DNA of 64,000 nucleotides from Nocardioides marmoriginsengisoli. Its GTDB lineage: Bacteria > Actinomycetota > Actinomycetes > Propionibacteriales > Nocardioidaceae. The stretch lies in assembly GCF_003725695.1 (NCBI RefSeq), contig NZ_RJSE01000001.1, positions 62,001 through 126,000 of the forward strand, read 5' to 3'. Positions 17,224-26,883 of this stretch are shown here, in pieces (position 1 is the first letter of the stretch; the number at the start of each line of letters is the position of its first letter). Below the pieces are notes generated by a model that saw only the letters and a program-made list of their open reading frames with translations, was not told the DNA's origin and searched no databases. The position numbers and the translations under genes were made by a program.

Positions 17224-18008
17224 GCGACCAGCAGGGAGCGCTTGCTCAACCCCATCCAGTAGCCGTCGATCACCTGGTCGCCGGGGGCCTCGGGGTCGAG
17301 GGCGGCACCGAGGGTGACGAAGAGCGGCGTGTAGTGCTCGACGGTGGGGTGCGCGTAAGGCATCCCCGGAGCCTTGGTCCGGTACGACGCCAGCTCGTTC
17401 ACGTCCCCGCGGGACAGCGCCTCGGCGGCCCAGTGGTCGAAGTCGACCGACCAGCCGGGCGCGGCAGCGTCGATGCTGAAGTCGCGCAGGAATGGCAGCC
17501 CGTGGGTCAGGAAGCCGGAGCCGATCACGAGCACGCCCTCGTCGCGGAGCTCGCGCAGCCGGCTGCCGAGGGTCAGCAGCTTGTAGGGGTCGTGGGTCGG
17601 CAACGACATCTGCAGCACCGGGATGTCGGCCTCGGGGTACATGATCGTCAGCGGCACCCAGGCGCCGTGGTCGAGCCCGCGGCTGGCGTGCTGGTGGACC
17701 GGCTCGGTGTCGGGCATCATCGCGGCGATCCGCTGGGCGAGGGCGCTCGCGTCCGGGGTGTCGTAGCGCATCCGGTAGTACTTCGCGTCGAAGCCGCCGA
17801 AGTCGTAGACCAGCTCGGTGCCGGGACCGGAGGCGCTCAGCGAGAGCGGCGCCGACTCCCAGTGCGCGCTGACGATCAGGATCGCCTTCGGGCGCGCCAT
17901 CGTCGAGGCCAGGTCGCGCAGCTGCCCGGACCACACCGGGTCGTCGAGCAGCGGCGGTGCACCGTGGCCGATGTAGAGGGCAGGCATCCGGGTACTGGTC
18001 TCGCTCAT
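17220..18008 (-). CDS. LigB/DODA-type extradiol ring-opening dioxygenase
   Basis: 262 aa non-haem iron class III dioxygenase, similar to the YgiD/4,5-DOPA-extradiol branch. Iron-ligand and active-site His are visible in LYIGHGAPPLL, VSAHWES, RGLDHGAWVPL and GSGFLTHGLPF, and a late YAHPTVEHYTPLF. It should cleave a catechol-type substrate with O2; the physiological substrate is unknown. A TACTCT hexamer lies 7 nt before ATG 18008. It is convergent with the GMC gene with a 4-nt stop overlap and may be unrelated in function. Confidence 0.86.
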   Translation of the reverse strand: MSETSTRMPALYIGHGAPPLLDDPVWSGQLRDLASTMARPKAILIVSAHWESAPLSLSASGPGTELVYDFGGFDAKYYRMRYDTPDASALAQRIAAMMPDTEPVHQHASRGLDHGAWVPLTIMYPEADIPVLQMSLPTHDPYKLLTLGSRLRELRDEGVLVIGSGFLTHGLPFLRDFSIDAAAPGWSVDFDHWAAEALSRGDVNELASYRTKAPGMPYAHPTVEHYTPLFVTLGAALDPEAPGDQVIDGYWMGLSKRSLLVA

Positions 18009-18059
18009 GCGATCCAGAGTAGTTCAGGATTCAACTAAAATCAAGAGGCAGGTCCTGCG

Positions 18060-18746
18060 TCAGGGCAGGCTCCAGTCGACCGGTTCGCCGCCCTGGGCGA
18101 CGAGCAGGTCGTTGACCGTGCTGAACGGCCGCGACCCGAAGAAGCCGTTGCGGGCCGACAGCGGGCTCGGGTGCACGGACTCGACGCACGGCACCTCGCC
18201 CAGCCGGGGGCGGAGCTTGCGGGCGTCGGCTCCCCAGAGGATCGCGGCGAGCGGACCGCCACGGGCGGCCAGCACGTCGATGGCACGCTCGGTCAGCGGC
18301 TCCCAGCCCTTGCCGCGATGGGCGTTCGAGACGTTCGGCGCCGTGGTCAGGGTCCTGTTCAGCAGCATCACGCCGGCGTCGGCCCAGGCGGACAGGTCGC
18401 CGTTGGTCGGCGGCGCGACACCCAGGTCGGAGATCAGCTCCTTGTAGATGTTGACCAGGCTCGGCGGCAACGGCCGGACCTCGGGCGCCACCGAGAAGCT
18501 CAACCCGACCGGGTGGCCCGGGTTCGGGTACGGGTCCTGGCCGACGATCAGCACCTTCACCTCGGCGAGCGGCCGCTGGAACGCCCGCAGGATCAGGTCG
18601 CCGGCCGGCTGATAGCCCCGGCCCGCGGCGACCTCCGCGCGCAGGAAGGTCCCCATCCGGGTGAGGTCCTCCTCGACCGGTGCCAGCGCCTCGGCCCAGT
18701 CGGCGGCCATCAGCCCGCGGGCGGCCAGGTCGGCGAGCGCGCTCAT
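18060..18746 (-). CDS. ung: Uracil-DNA glycosylase (family 1)
   Basis: Removes uracil from DNA in base-excision repair. The 228 aa contain the water-activating loop [18 protein letters not shown] with Asp71, the MLLNRTLTT uracil-binding strand, WGADARKL, and the minor-groove loop HPSPLSA with His192. The canonical His after GQDPY is Pro here. Length is typical. It starts 8 nt after the stop of the upstream SGNH lipoprotein gene and is likely co-transcribed with that run. Confidence 0.94.
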   Translation of the reverse strand: MSALADLAARGLMAADWAEALAPVEEDLTRMGTFLRAEVAAGRGYQPAGDLILRAFQRPLAEVKVLIVGQDPYPNPGHPVGLSFSVAPEVRPLPPSLVNIYKELISDLGVAPPTNGDLSAWADAGVMLLNRTLTTAPNVSNAHRGKGWEPLTERAIDVLAARGGPLAAILWGADARKLRPRLGEVPCVESVHPSPLSARNGFFGSRPFSTVNDLLVAQGGEPVDWSLP

Positions 18747-18754
18747 CGCCAGGG

Positions 18755-19663
18755 CTACTTCTTCTCGAGCAGGAACGCGAGCTTGTCGGCGACCGCGGCG
18801 TGGTACTCGTCGTACGGGTGGAAGGCGAGGGCCTTGCCCGGGATGTTGGCCTGGCCGTTGACCCAGGGCGAGTCCGAGCAGACGTCGTGGCCCTTCGACG
18901 CCGTGTACATGTCGACGTAGTCGACCCGGGTACGGCGGGCAGCACGCTCCATCGCGTCGTTGACGTCCTTGAGCGCCTTCCGGATCCGGTCGAGCGCCTC
19001 GTCGGGCAGCGGCATCTGCTCGGGGCAGCCGCCGGTGTCGGGCATCATCCGCGGGTAGCCGATCAGCACGATCCGCGCGTCCGGCGCCTTCTTGCGGATC
19101 TTGGTCAGGTCGCCGGCGACCTCGCTACCGATCGTCCTGACGGCACCGTCGATGAAGCCGTCGGGCTTGGAGAGGTACTTGGTGCAGGCCGCGGTGATCT
19201 TCCCCTGGTACGGCAGGCAGGTGTAGAGCAGGTAGAAGGAGAGGCCGGTGTCGTTGAGCCCGATGCCGAGGGTCACCAGCTTGGTGTCCTCGTTGACCGC
19301 GTCGAGCTGCGGCGGGTTCGAGCCGCGCTTGTTCGCCGGGTACTGGGTCGTCTCGAGCGCGGCCGAGGTCGCGCCGGCGCAGGCGACGTTCTTGAAGTCG
19401 GCGATCGAGAGCCGCTCGGCCAGCAGGTTCGGGTAGTCGTCGTTCGAGCGCAGGCAGGCGGCGTGGGTGACCGGGCTGTCGCCGGCGACCGCCGTGTAGG
19501 AGTCGCCCAGGGCGACGTAGCTGTCGATGTCGCCCGGCCGGGTGTCCGGGTTCTTCTTCGCGCAGCCGGAGGCGACCAGCGCCAGGACGACGAGCAGGGC
19601 GGCGCCGGCGCGGACGGTGGTGCGGCGCGTCCGGTGGCGTGGGAGGTCAGTCATCGGATCCAT
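18755..19663 (-). CDS. SGNH/GDSL-type lipoprotein hydrolase
   Basis: 302 aa. The lipobox LVASGC follows a basic N-terminus and a hydrophobic segment, so the enzyme is anchored outside the membrane. SGNH blocks are present: VALGDSYTA with Ser55, [16 protein letters not shown] with the oxyanion Asn, and FHPYDEYH near the end. Six or more Cys suggest disulfides, as in secreted actinobacterial lipases. The substrate is probably an acyl or acetyl ester. It follows a paralogue (19690-20562) that lacks the catalytic residues. The start may be ATG 19663 or 19654; GAGG lies 4 nt before the former. Confidence 0.88.
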   Translation of the reverse strand: MDPMTDLPRHRTRRTTVRAGAALLVVLALVASGCAKKNPDTRPGDIDSYVALGDSYTAVAGDSPVTHAACLRSNDDYPNLLAERLSIADFKNVACAGATSAALETTQYPANKRGSNPPQLDAVNEDTKLVTLGIGLNDTGLSFYLLYTCLPYQGKITAACTKYLSKPDGFIDGAVRTIGSEVAGDLTKIRKKAPDARIVLIGYPRMMPDTGGCPEQMPLPDEALDRIRKALKDVNDAMERAARRTRVDYVDMYTASKGHDVCSDSPWVNGQANIPGKALAFHPYDEYHAAVADKLAFLLEKK

Positions 19664-19689
19664 GGCACCTCATTATTGCCGGGGGGTGG

Positions 19690-20562
19690 TCAGCGGGAGC
19701 GGACCTGGTCCGCGATCGCGGCCGCGACGGCCGCCTGCTCCGCGGCGCGCGGGTGGTAGGCCTTCGACTTGCCCTTGACCGACTTGAACCCGTTGACCCA
19801 GGGGTCGTCCGAGCAGGCGGAGTGGTTCGCGGAGATCGCGGCGACGTTGACGTACGCCGAGCCGGTCTGCTGCGCGGCCGACCGGAGGGTGTCGTTGACG
19901 GCCTTGAGGACCAGGGTCGCGGCGTCCAGCTGGGCCGCGGAGACCTTCGGGAGCTTGGCGCAGCTGTCCCCGGTCGCGACGATCTGCGGGTAGCCGACCA
20001 GCACGATGTAGGCCTTGGGCGCCTTGTCCTGCAACGTGCGGACCGCTGAGGTGAGGTCCTCGCCGTACAGCTTGAGCTGGGTCTGCACCGGCTTCGGCAG
20101 CACCTCGTCGGGCCCGCACGGCAGCTCCAGGCACATCCGGAACATCACGTTGATCAGGTCGCGGTCGGTGATGCCGATGCCGAGGGTCACCAGGTCGGTG
20201 TCGCTGGTGACCGCGTCGATCTGGGCCGGCAGCTCCTTCTTGGTGGCGGCCGCCTTGTACTTGTGCGCCAGCGCGCGGGTGCCGGCGCCGGTGCAGGAGA
20301 CGTCGGTGACGGTGTTCGCGCCGATCGCCTTCGCCACCTGGACGGGGTAGTTGTTCGCGGTCCGCAGGCAGTTCGCGTCGGTGACCTTGCCCAGGTACGG
20401 CCCGGCGGCGAAACCGTCGCCCAGGGCGACGTAGTTGCTGATCGAGGTCTTGGGCTCCTCCCGGTCACCGCCGCCGCCGAAACCGCCGGCACCGCAGCCG
20501 GAGAGGATCAGCAGGGCAACCAGGAGCGGCAGGCCGGCGGCCCGGCGGACGCGGCGGCTCAT
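19690..20562 (-). CDS. SGNH-fold lipoprotein without the catalytic Ser
   Basis: About 290 aa, a tandem paralogue of the downstream SGNH lipoprotein. It has the lipobox LILSGC and the same block order, but block I reads VALGDGFAAG (Gly50 in place of the nucleophile Ser) and block III reads GIGITDRD (Thr in place of the oxyanion Asn). The late His in AYHPRAAEQ remains. It is therefore likely a non-enzymatic binding protein or a pseudoenzyme. Its ATG at 20562 overlaps the stop of the PhaC-like gene by 4 nt (ATGA), so all four genes from 21866 to 18060 could form one operon. Confidence 0.82.
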   Translation of the reverse strand: MSRRVRRAAGLPLLVALLILSGCGAGGFGGGGDREEPKTSISNYVALGDGFAAGPYLGKVTDANCLRTANNYPVQVAKAIGANTVTDVSCTGAGTRALAHKYKAAATKKELPAQIDAVTSDTDLVTLGIGITDRDLINVMFRMCLELPCGPDEVLPKPVQTQLKLYGEDLTSAVRTLQDKAPKAYIVLVGYPQIVATGDSCAKLPKVSAAQLDAATLVLKAVNDTLRSAAQQTGSAYVNVAAISANHSACSDDPWVNGFKSVKGKSKAYHPRAAEQAAVAAAIADQVRSR

Positions 20563-21866
20563 CGCTTCTGGGCCAGGTCGCGCGAGGAGCTCGAGGAGAA
20601 CCGGCGCTCGCGGTTGGAACCGATCGCCGAACGATCCGGAGCGACGTCGGAGGCCTTCTTCGCTGCTGCCTTCTTCACGGGTGCCTTTCGGGGAGCGGCC
20701 TTCTTGGCGGGGGACTTCTTGGCGGTCGCCTTCTTGGCGGCCTTCTTCGCGGGCTTCGTCGCCTTGGCGCCGGGGGTCCGCTGGGCCGGGACCCGGTCGT
20801 CCGGCGTGGAGTACTGGGTGATCCACTCGTCCATCACCACCCAGGTGGTGTGCCGGGCGGCACGGCCGGTCAGCATGCCGAGGTGGCCGCCGGGGACGAT
20901 CTCGAAACGGACCTCGTGGGCGTTCGCCAGCAGCGGCACGATCGCCTTCACGGCGGGGATCGGCGCGATCCCGTCCGTGTTGCCGGCGAACACCAGCACC
21001 GGTGCCTTGACGGCGGCCAGGTCGATCTGGTGCCCGGACAGGTTCACCTTCCCGGTGTTCAGCTGGTTGTGCTTGAGCATCCGGTGGTAGAGCTGCCCGA
21101 ACGTCCGGCCCGGGTAGGCGATCATGTTCGCGGTGAAGCGGTCGACGGCCTCGATCTGGGCCAGCCACTCGGCGTCGTCGAGGTGCTGGAGCGTGGCGAT
21201 CGGCTTGGTCAGGATCTTGGTGCCGCTGCTGAGCTGGAAGGCGCGGCGGACCAGCGGCTTCGGCGCGCCGCCCATCGCCCGGTAGACCCGGGTGACGATG
21301 CCGCCGTCGGTCAGCTTGAGGATCGGGCGCAACGGCGCCACCAGGGGCACCTCGCGGACGTCGAACGGGGAGCCGACGATCGTGAGCGAGGCGATCGGCA
21401 GCTTGTTGTCCGACGCGGCGGCGAGCGCGGCGAAGATGCCGCCGAGGGACCAGCCGATCACGTGCACCGGACGGCCGCCCGCGTGCGCGCTGACCTCCTT
21501 GATCGCCTCCGGAACGACCTCGTCGACCCAGTGCTCCATGCCGAGGTTGCGGTCCTTGAACGAGATCTCGCCGTACTCGACCAGGTACGTCGGCCGGCCG
21601 GCCTTGACGAAGTGCTCCACCAGCGAGCAGTCCCGGCGCAGGTCGAAGCAGATCGCCGGTGCCGCGAGCGGGGTGACCAGGAGGATCGGGTCCCCGGTCG
21701 ACTTGACCTGCTTCTGCGGCCGGTAGTGGTAGACCTCGCGCAGCGGCCCGTCGTCGATCAGCGTTCGGGGCATCGGACGCAAGTCGGCCAGCCCGCCGTA
21801 GAACACCTTGTGGGCGACGTTGCTGGCGGCGGAGGCGACCTGGTCCGGCTTCGGGATCAGATCCAT
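20559..21866 (-). CDS. PHA-synthase-like alpha/beta hydrolase with Lys/Ala-rich tail
   Basis: 435 aa. Residues 1-350 match the PhaC-related fold: DPILLVTPLAAPAICFDLR, GRPTYLVEYGEI, the lipase box GWSLGG, an Asp in FAGNTDGIAP and a His in VPGGHLGM. True PHA synthases have Cys in the box, whereas this has Ser, so hydrolase or depolymerase activity is possible. The last 75 residues are Lys/Ala/Pro repeats (PAKKAAKKAT, SPAKKAAPRK, VKKAAAKKAS) like the histone-H1-like tail of the PHA-granule protein PhaF, then a Ser run. TAATTT lies exactly 6 nt before ATG 21866, a leaderless signature. Confidence 0.8.
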   Translation of the reverse strand: MDLIPKPDQVASAASNVAHKVFYGGLADLRPMPRTLIDDGPLREVYHYRPQKQVKSTGDPILLVTPLAAPAICFDLRRDCSLVEHFVKAGRPTYLVEYGEISFKDRNLGMEHWVDEVVPEAIKEVSAHAGGRPVHVIGWSLGGIFAALAAASDNKLPIASLTIVGSPFDVREVPLVAPLRPILKLTDGGIVTRVYRAMGGAPKPLVRRAFQLSSGTKILTKPIATLQHLDDAEWLAQIEAVDRFTANMIAYPGRTFGQLYHRMLKHNQLNTGKVNLSGHQIDLAAVKAPVLVFAGNTDGIAPIPAVKAIVPLLANAHEVRFEIVPGGHLGMLTGRAARHTTWVVMDEWITQYSTPDDRVPAQRTPGAKATKPAKKAAKKATAKKSPAKKAAPRKAPVKKAAAKKASDVAPDRSAIGSNRERRFSSSSSRDLAQKR

Positions 21867-21981
21867 GGACGAAAATTACCAACAATGCCCTCATTCCGAG
21901 GTACGTCCGGTGAATGGGACTCGGAAGGAGGCGTCGTACGGACCATGGACACGGTGCCGTCGGGAGCGATAGGACGAACCC

Positions 21982-23523
21982 ATGAAACTGAGCCGGCTCG
22001 TCGGTGGGGCGGTGGTGGCGGTCGGCGTCGTCGCGGCGCGGGACCTCACCCAGAAGAAGCACGCCCTGACCCGCAACTTCCCCGTGATCGCCCACGCGCG
22101 CTACCTGCTGGAGACGATCGGGCCGGAGCTGCGCCAGTACATCGTGACCAGCAACGAGGAGGAGCGGCCCTTCACCCGCGACCAGCGCACCTGGATCTAC
22201 GCCTCCTCCAAGGAGGAGAACAACTACTTCGGCTTCGGCACCGACGTCGACGTCGAGCACACCCAGGGGCACGCGTACATCAAGCACCGCACCTTCGCCA
22301 GCCAGCTGCCCGACGACCACGACAAGACCGGACGGCTACCGAGCGCGAAGATCCTCGGCGGGCCGCGCGGGCGGGCCAAGGCGTTCCGGCCCGAGTCGGT
22401 CGTGAACATCTCGGCGATGAGCTTCGGCTCGATGTCGAGCGCGGCGATCACCGCGCTCAACAAGGGCGCGGCGGCGGCCGGGTGCATGCACAACACCGGC
22501 GAGGGCGGGCTGTCGCCGTACCACCGCAACGGCGGCGACATCGTGCTGCAGATCGGTACGGCGTACTTCGGCTGCCGGGACGAGCACGGCAACTTCGACC
22601 TGGCCCGGCTCCAGGACGTGGTCGCCTCGGCACCGGTCAAGGCGATCGAGATCAAGCTCAGCCAGGGCGCCAAGCCCGGTCTGGGCGGCCTGCTGCCGGC
22701 GGCGAAGGTGACCCGCGAGATCGCCGAGATCCGCGGGATCCCCGAGGGCAAGGACTGCGCCAGCCCGTCGCGGCACACAGCGTTCGGCGACGTCGACAGC
22801 ATGCTGGACTTCGTCGAGCGGATCGCGGACGCGACCGGGCTGCCGGTCGGGATCAAGTCCGCGGTCGGCGAGATGGCGTTCTGGCACGAGCTGGCCAGGC
22901 TGATGTCGCCGGGGGACCGCGGCGTCGACTTCGTCACCGTCGACGGCGGCGAGGGCGGCACCGGCGCGTCGCCGCTGATCTTCGCGGACTCGATCGCGGT
23001 GCCGTACCGGATGGGGTTCTCCCGGGTCTACGGCACCTTCGCCGAGCTCGGCCTCACCGACCGGCTGACCTTCATCGGATCGGCGAAGCTCGGCCTGCCC
23101 GACAACGCGGTGGTGGCGTTCGCGCTCGGCGCGGACCTGGTCAACGTGGCCCGCGAGGCGATGCTCGCGATCGGCTGCATCCAGTCCCAGAAGTGCCACA
23201 CCGACAAGTGCCCGACCGGGGTGGCGACCCAGAACCCGTGGCTGGTGCACGGCCTCGACCCGACCCTGAAGTCGGAGCGGTGCGCGCACTACATCACCAC
23301 GCTGCGCAAGGAGCTGATGAAGGTCTCGGCCGCCGTCGGTGTCGCGCACCCGGGGCTGATCACCGCCGACGACGTCGACATCTTCTGCGGCGACTACGAG
23401 GCCCGGTCGCTGGCGGCGGTCTACGGGTACAAGGACGGCTGGGGCGAGCTCGGCGCCGACCTGGCCGACGAGATCATCCGGGTGATGCACCCGCAGGCGA
23501 CCTTCGACGAGCCGGTGCCCTAG
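21982..23523 (+). CDS. Stand-alone FMN-binding glutamate-synthase-domain protein
   Basis: 513 aa. After a hydrophobic N-terminus (LVGGAVVAVGVVAA, possibly membrane anchoring) comes the FMN/glutamate-synthase central domain: ISAMSFGSMSS, GEGGLSPYH, IEIKLSQGAKPGLGG, VDFVTVDGGEGGTGASP, and a [3Fe-4S]-type cluster with Cys399, Cys405 and Cys410 (CIQSQKCHTDKCP). It lacks the glutaminase and GltB C-terminal domains, as in archaeal-type stubs and bacterial 'glutamate synthase-related' proteins, whose reaction is not settled. Divergent from the PhaC-like gene. A near-consensus TAGGAC hexamer sits 6 nt before the ATG. Confidence 0.88.
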   Translation: MKLSRLVGGAVVAVGVVAARDLTQKKHALTRNFPVIAHARYLLETIGPELRQYIVTSNEEERPFTRDQRTWIYASSKEENNYFGFGTDVDVEHTQGHAYIKHRTFASQLPDDHDKTGRLPSAKILGGPRGRAKAFRPESVVNISAMSFGSMSSAAITALNKGAAAAGCMHNTGEGGLSPYHRNGGDIVLQIGTAYFGCRDEHGNFDLARLQDVVASAPVKAIEIKLSQGAKPGLGGLLPAAKVTREIAEIRGIPEGKDCASPSRHTAFGDVDSMLDFVERIADATGLPVGIKSAVGEMAFWHELARLMSPGDRGVDFVTVDGGEGGTGASPLIFADSIAVPYRMGFSRVYGTFAELGLTDRLTFIGSAKLGLPDNAVVAFALGADLVNVAREAMLAIGCIQSQKCHTDKCPTGVATQNPWLVHGLDPTLKSERCAHYITTLRKELMKVSAAVGVAHPGLITADDVDIFCGDYEARSLAAVYGYKDGWGELGADLADEIIRVMHPQATFDEPVP

Positions 23524-23526
23524 CGG

Positions 23527-24933
23527 TCACAGGCCGAGCGCCTGCTCCAGCGCCTCGAGCTCCTCGCCGGCGTGCACGGCGATCTTCTGCAGCGACGGGA
23601 TCGAGTCCCGGCAGCCGGTGAAGCCGATGTTGAACTCGCCGTCGTACGAGACCGCGGTGATGTTCAGGGCCTGCCCGTTGAAGAGCAGCGAGACCGGGTA
23701 GATCTCCTCGAGCCGGGACCCGTCCAGGTAGCGGGGCTCGTTCGGCCCGGGGACGTTCGAGATCACCACGTTCGAGGCCGGCCGCCCGCGCCCGCCGAAG
23801 CCGAGGATCGCCTGGCTGAGGAACGGTCCCATCAGCATCGCCGTGTAGGCGTCCATCGCGAGCCCGCCGACCTGGGGCAGCCGCTCCTTGCCGAGCCGGG
23901 TGGACTCCTGGATCGCCTTGATCCGCACCACCGGGTCGTAGATGTCGGTGCCGAGGCTGGAGTAGAGGAAGGTGATCGCGTTGCCGACGCCGGGGGCGTC
24001 GCCCGGCCGCACCGAGACCGGGACGTTGGCGATCAGCGGGTCGTCGGGCAGCCGGCCGGCGTCGACCAGGTAGCGGCGCAGCGCTCCGCCGCAGATCCCC
24101 AGGAAGACGTCGTTGAGGCTGCCGTCGATCGCGGCCGAGACCGCCTTGAGCCGGTCGACCGCGTAGTGCTGGGTCGCGAACCGGCGCGGGGTGTGGATCC
24201 GTCCGTTGAAGATCGTCTTCGGCGCGCGGAACGGTACGGCGCGGCCGACCTCGTTGCTGCCGACCAGGCTCTCGCCGTACGTACGTCCGAGCGAGCCGAC
24301 GACCGCGGAACCGGCGCTCGCGATCGACCGGACCGACACCGACTCCCGGGGCGCCGGCTCGGCCGCGGGCTCCCGGGCGGGCAGGCCGGACTGGTCCGGG
24401 CCGTGGGTGCCGACCGCCCACGGCGGCAGCATGTCGCGGGCCGCCGGATCGGCCGAGAGGATCCGCTTGAGCAGCCGGATGCCGCCGACGCCGTCGATCT
24501 GGGAGTGGTGCACCTTCATGTACATCGACCACTGGTCTCCGGGCTGGTCGGGATCCTTGATGCCCTCGATGATGTGGCACTCCCAGAGCGGGTAGCGGCG
24601 GTCCATCTTCCAGGAGTGCAGCCGCGAGACCAGGACGCCGAGCTCGCGCTGGGAGCCCGGGCGCGGGAGGGCGGAGTGCCGGAAGTGGTAGTCGAGGTCG
24701 ATCTCCTCGGGCGCCAGCTCCTTCCAGCTGGGCACCGGGGCCGACTTGAGCAGGTAGTTGAACGGCGGCTGGTACTCGCGGACCTCGCGCCACCGGGCCA
24801 CCAGGTCGCGGACGAAGTCGGGCCGGTCCTCGGGGACGGCGAAGGTGGCCAGCATTGCGACCTGCATCGGGGTGCGGTGCGACTCGGCGTACAACCAGGC
24901 CGAGTCGTTGACCTTCAGCACTCTGCGGCTCAT
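23527..24933 (-). CDS. Wax ester/triacylglycerol synthase family O-acyltransferase (WS/DGAT)
   Basis: 468 aa. It makes triacylglycerol or wax esters from acyl-CoA at the membrane or lipid body. The catalytic HHxxxDG is HHSQIDG at residues 142-148; FNYLLKSAPVPSW and an N-terminal NDSAWLYAE are family features, and the C-terminal domain has ANVPVSVR, SNVVISNVPGP and FNGQALNI. TAGTCT lies exactly 6 nt before ATG 24933, so leaderless expression is likely. Its stop is 3 nt from that of the convergent glutamate-synthase-like gene. With the PhaC-like protein it points to carbon storage in this region. Confidence 0.93.
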   Translation of the reverse strand: MSRRVLKVNDSAWLYAESHRTPMQVAMLATFAVPEDRPDFVRDLVARWREVREYQPPFNYLLKSAPVPSWKELAPEEIDLDYHFRHSALPRPGSQRELGVLVSRLHSWKMDRRYPLWECHIIEGIKDPDQPGDQWSMYMKVHHSQIDGVGGIRLLKRILSADPAARDMLPPWAVGTHGPDQSGLPAREPAAEPAPRESVSVRSIASAGSAVVGSLGRTYGESLVGSNEVGRAVPFRAPKTIFNGRIHTPRRFATQHYAVDRLKAVSAAIDGSLNDVFLGICGGALRRYLVDAGRLPDDPLIANVPVSVRPGDAPGVGNAITFLYSSLGTDIYDPVVRIKAIQESTRLGKERLPQVGGLAMDAYTAMLMGPFLSQAILGFGGRGRPASNVVISNVPGPNEPRYLDGSRLEEIYPVSLLFNGQALNITAVSYDGEFNIGFTGCRDSIPSLQKIAVHAGEELEALEQALGL

Positions 24934-24988
24934 TTCCGCAGACTAGGGCCGGCGACGTCCCGGCGACCAGGTTTCGGCGGGTCGAGGC

Positions 24989-26452
24989 TCAGGAGCGCTT
25001 GGCGGGCTTGACCTGCTTCTCGTGCCCGGGGCGCGCAGCGGCCAGGTCGGCGAGGAAGTTGTTCGCCCAGTTGGCGACGTCGTTCTCGACGATCGTCTTG
25101 CGCATCGCCCGCATCCGCTTGGCGAGCTCCTTCTCCTCGGCGCGGTACGCCTCGAGCATCTGGGCCTTCATGCCGTTGATGTCGTAGGGGTTGACCAGGT
25201 AGGCCTGCTTCAGCTCGGCCGCGGCGCCGGCGAACTCGGAGAGCACCAGGGCGCCGTCGTCGTCGTACCGGCAGGCGACGTACTCCTTGGCGACCAGGTT
25301 CATCCCGTCCCGGAACGGGGTGACCACCATGATGTCGCTGGCGACGTACAGGGCTGCCATCTCCTCCCGCGGGAAGGAGGCGTTCAGGTAGGAGATCGCC
25401 GGGCGCCCGAGCCGTCCGAGGTCGCCGTTGATGTGGCCGACCAGCCGGTCGATGTCGTCGCGCAGGATCCGGTACTGGTCCACGCGCTCGCGCGACGGGC
25501 TGGCCACCTGGACGAAGGTGGCGTCCTCGACGGTGAAGTGGCCGTCGTGGATCAGCTCGCTGAAGGCGCGGAGGCGGGCGTAGATGCCCTTGGTGTAGTC
25601 GAGCCGGTCGATGCCCAGGAAGATCCGGCGGGGGTTGCCCAGGTCCTCGCGGATCTGCTTCGCCCGCGCCTGCACCGGCTCGGACCGGGCCAGCTCGGTG
25701 AACCCGGCGGTGTCGATCGAGATCGGGAATGCCTTGGCGGTCACCATCCGGCCGTCGGGGAGGTAGACCGAGTCGCGGTGGGTCTTGTGGCCGACCCGTT
25801 CGCGGACCAGCCGGATGAAGTTCTGCGCGGCGCCGGGGAGCTGGAAGCCGACCAGGTCGGCGCCGAGCAGGCCCTGGAGCAGCTCGCGCCGCCAGGGCAG
25901 CTGGCTGAACAGCTCGGCCGGCGGGAACGGGATGTGCAGGAAGAACCCGATCCGCAGGTCGGGGCGGAGGTCGCGCAGCAGCGCGGGCACCAGCTGGAGC
26001 TGGTAGTCCTGGATCCAGACCATCGCGTGCTCCGCGGCGACCGCCGCCGCGGCCTCGGCGAAGCGGCGGTTGACCGCGACGTACGAGTCCCACCACTCCC
26101 GGTGGAACTCGGGCTTGGCGACCAGGTCGTGGTACAGCGGCCAGAGGGTGGCGTTGGAGAAGCCCTCGTAGTACTCCTCGTACTCCTCGGCGGACATGCT
26201 GACCGGGACCAGCGTCATCCCCTCGTTCTCGAACGGCGCGAGGTCCTCGCCGACGTCGCCGGGCCAGCCGATCCAGGCGCCCTCCTGGGTGTTCATCACC
26301 GGGCTGAGCGCGCTGACCAGGCCGCCGGGGGAGCGGCGCCAGGTCGTGGAACCGTCCGCCTCGACCACCCGGTCGACGGGCAGGCGGTTGGCGACGATCA
26401 CCAGATCGGCGCGCTGGACCGCGTTTCCGCGGCGGCGACCGGATCCCATCAC
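24989..26452 (-). CDS. otsA: Trehalose-6-phosphate synthase
   Basis: GT20 glycosyltransferase joining UDP-glucose (or another NDP-glucose) and glucose-6-phosphate. The 487 aa show [25 protein letters not shown], the lid residues in [36 protein letters not shown], and [16 protein letters not shown] near the C-terminus. No phosphatase domain is fused; otsB is 2.5 kb away on the other strand. Minus-strand TAGGGT followed by 6 nt and then GTG-ATG gives a leaderless start at 26452, with GGAGGC in the spacer as an alternative ribosome site. Confidence 0.96.
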   Translation of the reverse strand: MMGSGRRRGNAVQRADLVIVANRLPVDRVVEADGSTTWRRSPGGLVSALSPVMNTQEGAWIGWPGDVGEDLAPFENEGMTLVPVSMSAEEYEEYYEGFSNATLWPLYHDLVAKPEFHREWWDSYVAVNRRFAEAAAAVAAEHAMVWIQDYQLQLVPALLRDLRPDLRIGFFLHIPFPPAELFSQLPWRRELLQGLLGADLVGFQLPGAAQNFIRLVRERVGHKTHRDSVYLPDGRMVTAKAFPISIDTAGFTELARSEPVQARAKQIREDLGNPRRIFLGIDRLDYTKGIYARLRAFSELIHDGHFTVEDATFVQVASPSRERVDQYRILRDDIDRLVGHINGDLGRLGRPAISYLNASFPREEMAALYVASDIMVVTPFRDGMNLVAKEYVACRYDDDGALVLSEFAGAAAELKQAYLVNPYDINGMKAQMLEAYRAEEKELAKRMRAMRKTIVENDVANWANNFLADLAAARPGHEKQVKPAKRS

Positions 26453-26513
26453 GCCTCCACCCTAGGGGCCGCGCACGCGTTCTCAGCAGGTGGGACTCGC
26501 CCGGAGCGATCGA

Positions 26514-26543
26514 ATGACATCCGTGTCGTTTGTCGCCTAGGAT
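26514..26543 (+). promoter_or_regulatory. Promoter of the DUF3263-LytR_C-otsB run
   Basis: -35 ATGACA (26514-26519), an 18-nt spacer, and -10 TAGGAT (26538-26543). The predicted start is near 26550, leaving a leader of about 34 nt with a GAGGAG ribosome site at 26569-26574. It diverges from the otsA promoter. Confidence 0.55.
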
Positions 26544-26583
26544 GAGGAACGTCCACCTGCAGCATCCCGAGGAGTCACCCACG

Positions 26584-26880
26584 ATGGTCGCGAGTGAAGC
26601 GCTCAGCTCCGGGCAGCCCGCCGATTCCGGCAGCCTGTCCGAGCGCGATCAGGGGATCCTCGACTTCGAGCGCCAGTGGTGGAAGTTCGCCGGTGCGAAG
26701 GAAGCCGCCGTCCGGGAGAAGTTCGACATGAGCTCGACGCGGTACTACCAGGTGCTCAACGCCCTGATCGACCGTCCCGAGGCCCTCGCGCACGACCCGC
26801 TGCTGGTACGCCGCCTCCGTCGGCTCCGCGCGGCCCGACAGCGTCAGCGCTCGGCCCGTCGCCTCGGCTTCGAGCTGTAG
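26584..26880 (+). CDS. DUF3263 protein, small HTH-like
   Basis: 98 aa. The core DQGILDFERQWWKFAGAKEAAVREKFDMSSTRYYQ (contiguous at residues 24-58) is the DUF3263 domain found across actinobacteria. It reads as a helix-turn-helix (VREKFDMSSTRYYQVLN), with a very basic C-terminus (RRLRRLRAARQRQRSARR). A DNA-binding regulator is likely but not demonstrated. ATG 26584 lies 9 nt after GAGGAG. It is followed 3 nt later by the LytR_C gene; in other actinobacteria this pair is also adjacent. Confidence 0.88.
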   Translation: MVASEALSSGQPADSGSLSERDQGILDFERQWWKFAGAKEAAVREKFDMSSTRYYQVLNALIDRPEALAHDPLLVRRLRRLRAARQRQRSARRLGFEL

Positions 26881-26883
26881 GTC

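Noticed and set aside
15574..17934. 786-codon open frame antisense to the GMC gene and same-strand to the LigB gene
   Set aside because: Shadow of high-GC codon structure; low-complexity Arg/Val/Asp/His composition and no motif.
20850..23621. 923-codon open frame covering the PhaC-like and glutamate-synthase-like genes
   Set aside because: Frame shadow of two well-supported genes; no recognisable domain.
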